DNA from: CAYJVB01 sp964373575
GTDB taxonomy: Archaea; Aenigmatarchaeota; Aenigmatarchaeia; CG10238-14
DNA length: 14,013 nucleotides
NCBI GenBank assembly: GCA_964373575.1
Contig: CAYJVB010000021.1
Coordinates: 1 to 14,013 of the forward strand
Direction of reading: 5' to 3'
The position numbers and the translations under genes are program-made. Below, in pieces: positions 12,563 to 14,013 of this stretch. Below the pieces are notes generated by a model. It did no database searches and was not told where the DNA came from. It saw nothing but the letters and a program-made list of their open reading frames with translations. Each line of letters begins with the position of its first letter. The first letter of the stretch is position 1.

Positions 12563-13819
12563 TTACCTATAGTTATTAGTTCTTCGACCAAAACGTGATC
12601 TCTGAGACCCTTTTCTAAAACCCATTCTGTTGGATGAATAATCCCTATTTCTGTCATGGAAATTTCCACGGAATCTATTATTTGATTCTCTAAAGTATTT
12701 ACTGAATGGTATTGTTCTAAAATCGGAAACTTGCATTTTTTTCACTTCATAAGAAAACCTATTTACTATTCTTCTGAAAGTGTCATGGTCATCTCTGCTA
12801 AGAAGTGATATTGCTTTTCCTGTTTTTCCGGCTCTAGCTGTTCTCCCTATTCTATTCACATAGTCTTCTATGTTTTTTGGAATATTGTAGTTGAATATAT
12901 GAGTAACATTCTTTATGTCAAGTCCTCTAGCAGCAACGTCTGATGCTACAAGTATGTGTATTCTTCCTTTATGAAAACTATCGATAACTTGTTCTCTTTT
13001 ATTTTGTGACAAGCCACCATGCAACACATCTGCATTCACACCATTCCTTTGAAGATTAAATGCCACTGCATCTGCATCTCTTCTTGAATTGCAGAAAATA
13101 ATAGCTCGCTCAGACTTCTCTTCATTTATCAAGTGAACTAGTAGTGAAAACTTCCTTTCGTGGTCTATATCGCAATAATACTGTTCGAGAATATCGTCTC
13201 TAACCGTAGTTTCTGTTTTGACTCTTTTTGCATTTTTTGTTAATCTATTCTTTATTCTTAACAAGCCTTCTGGCATTGTTGCACTGAACAGCAAGGTTTG
13301 CCTTTCTTTTGGTATATTTCTTTCAATTGCTTCTATATCATCTATGAATCCCATATCCAGCATCTTGTCTGCTTCATCAAGAATGAACATTCTTATGTTA
13401 TTCGTGTTAATTGTGCCACGTTTCATATGATCCAACATTCTTCCTGGGGTTCCGACGACGATTTCGGATTTTTTTAGGCCTGTAATCTGCGATTCAATAG
13501 GAACGCCTCCGTAGACTGTTTGTACTGACAGTCCTTTGAAACGTGAGAATCTTGTCAATTCGCTAGCAATCTGCAATGCCAACTCCCTTGTTGGAACTAA
13601 AACCATTGCTTGTAACTTATTACCTTTAATGGTTTTCTCGACCAACGGAATACCAAAAGCTGCTGTCTTGCCAGAGCCTGTTTCGGATTGGCCGATGACG
13701 TCATGACCCTCCTTAATCAATGGTATAGTCTCTAATTGTATTCTTGTTGGCTTTTCATAGCCTAAATCGTTTAATGAGCCTAATACGCTCTTTTCAATAT
13801 TCATATCTTCAAATTTCAT
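12563..13819 (-). CDS. DEAD-box RNA helicase
   Basis: A 418-residue ATP-dependent RNA helicase. Motifs in order are the Q motif with Q28 (YEKPTRIQLETIP), motif I SETGSGKT (45-52), PTREL (76-80), TPGR (124-127), DEAD (148-151), SAT (179-181), RGLD (298-301) and VI NRIGRTARAG (322-331). Asn322 replaces the usual His at the start of motif VI. The last 40 residues are basic and Arg/Asn/Gly-rich (RFRGNFHDRNRDYSSNR), an RNA-binding tail. Such proteins unwind RNA in ribosome assembly or cold adaptation. A strong ribosome site GGAGG lies upstream of ATG 13819, and the promoter is about 85 bases further up. It is convergent with the oxidoreductase gene, 8 bases apart. Confidence 0.95.
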   Translation of the reverse strand: MKFEDMNIEKSVLGSLNDLGYEKPTRIQLETIPLIKEGHDVIGQSETGSGKTAAFGIPLVEKTIKGNKLQAMVLVPTRELALQIASELTRFSRFKGLSVQTVYGGVPIESQITGLKKSEIVVGTPGRMLDHMKRGTINTNNIRMFILDEADKMLDMGFIDDIEAIERNIPKERQTLLFSATMPEGLLRIKNRLTKNAKRVKTETTVRDDILEQYYCDIDHERKFSLLVHLINEEKSERAIIFCNSRRDADAVAFNLQRNGVNADVLHGGLSQNKREQVIDSFHKGRIHILVASDVAARGLDIKNVTHIFNYNIPKNIEDYVNRIGRTARAGKTGKAISLLSRDDHDTFRRIVNRFSYEVKKMQVSDFRTIPFSKYFRESNNRFRGNFHDRNRDYSSNRMGFRKGSQRSRFGRRTNNYR

Positions 13820-13927
13820 TTTATAACCTCCTTTTCAAGTCACAAAAGTAATAGAATTAGTGTCATAGACTAACGCTATTTGTCACTCACTTCGTACTTT
13901 TTAATCTGAAATAGATGGATTGGGGAG

Positions 13928-13935
13928 TATTTAAA
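13928..13935 (-). promoter_or_regulatory. TATA box and long 5' leader of the DEAD-box helicase
   Basis: On the reverse strand this reads TTTAAATA, predicting transcription from about 13905 and an 86-base leader, much longer than for most genes here. The leader contains an imperfect dyad (GTGTCATAG / CTATTTGTCAC, 13860-13886). From 13936 to the window end no gene is visible. Confidence 0.5.
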
Positions 13936-14013
13936 GCTTCCTTTCATGTAAAGTAAACAGGTATCGTTGCTTAATTACCCAATTTAGTTGAACAGAAAGT
14001 ATAATATCGGACT

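Noticed and set aside
1..14013. CRISPR array, insertion sequence, toxin-antitoxin or defence cassette
   Set aside because: I found no regularly spaced repeats, transposase, Cas protein, integrase or recognised defence protein in any frame.

Overview
The window is AT-rich archaeal chromosome. Four signs support this: TATA boxes of the TTTAAATA type lie about 22-30 bases upstream of starts, many genes look leaderless, three of four tRNA genes carry introns with bulge-helix-bulge (BHB) splice motifs, and no tRNA encodes CCA. The asparaginyl-tRNA synthetase is of archaeal type. The lineage cannot be fixed from the sequence; a small-genome archaeon from a metagenome would fit. Two single-base frame breaks (2371-2377 and about 10210-10219) could be real pseudogenes or assembly errors.

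Layout. 1-1700: a stand-alone receiver-domain protein, an agmatinase/arginase-family ureohydrolase, and tRNA-Leu(GAG). 1700-3020: leftward AHSA1-like protein, a frame-broken DUF1761 membrane protein and a Rieske ferredoxin, then tRNA-His(GTG) with an 11-nt intron. 3147-4358: a PadR-like repressor divergent from a 47-aa Cys-Cys protein and a LUD-domain protein, with CGATAT half-sites between them. 4376-6685: an adenylate kinase-like enzyme, a small helical protein, an MscS-related membrane protein and a bacterial-PH membrane protein. 6783-7540: a 30-aa extremely acidic miniprotein, a SufT/MIP18-type Fe-S assembly factor and a small four-cysteine zinc ribbon. 7541-9514: a long leader with a tiny upstream ORF, asnS, then tRNA-Asn(GTT), which I read as having two non-canonical introns. 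9582-11194: an orphan protein, a broken membrane gene followed by an intact one, and a Nudix hydrolase. 11195-11560: a less AT-rich patch with an attC-like imperfect hairpin, then tRNA-Arg(TCG) with a 14-nt intron. 11589-13819: a quinone-oxidoreductase-like enzyme convergent with a DEAD-box RNA helicase that has a long 5' leader.

Most genes are housekeeping or small accessory genes rather than one pathway. The strongest unit is translational: asnS lies directly upstream of its cognate tRNA-Asn. The best candidates for something unusual are the doubly interrupted tRNA-Asn, the asnS leader, the attC-like hairpin and the acidic miniprotein. I found no CRISPR array, complete insertion sequence, integrase or defence cassette.
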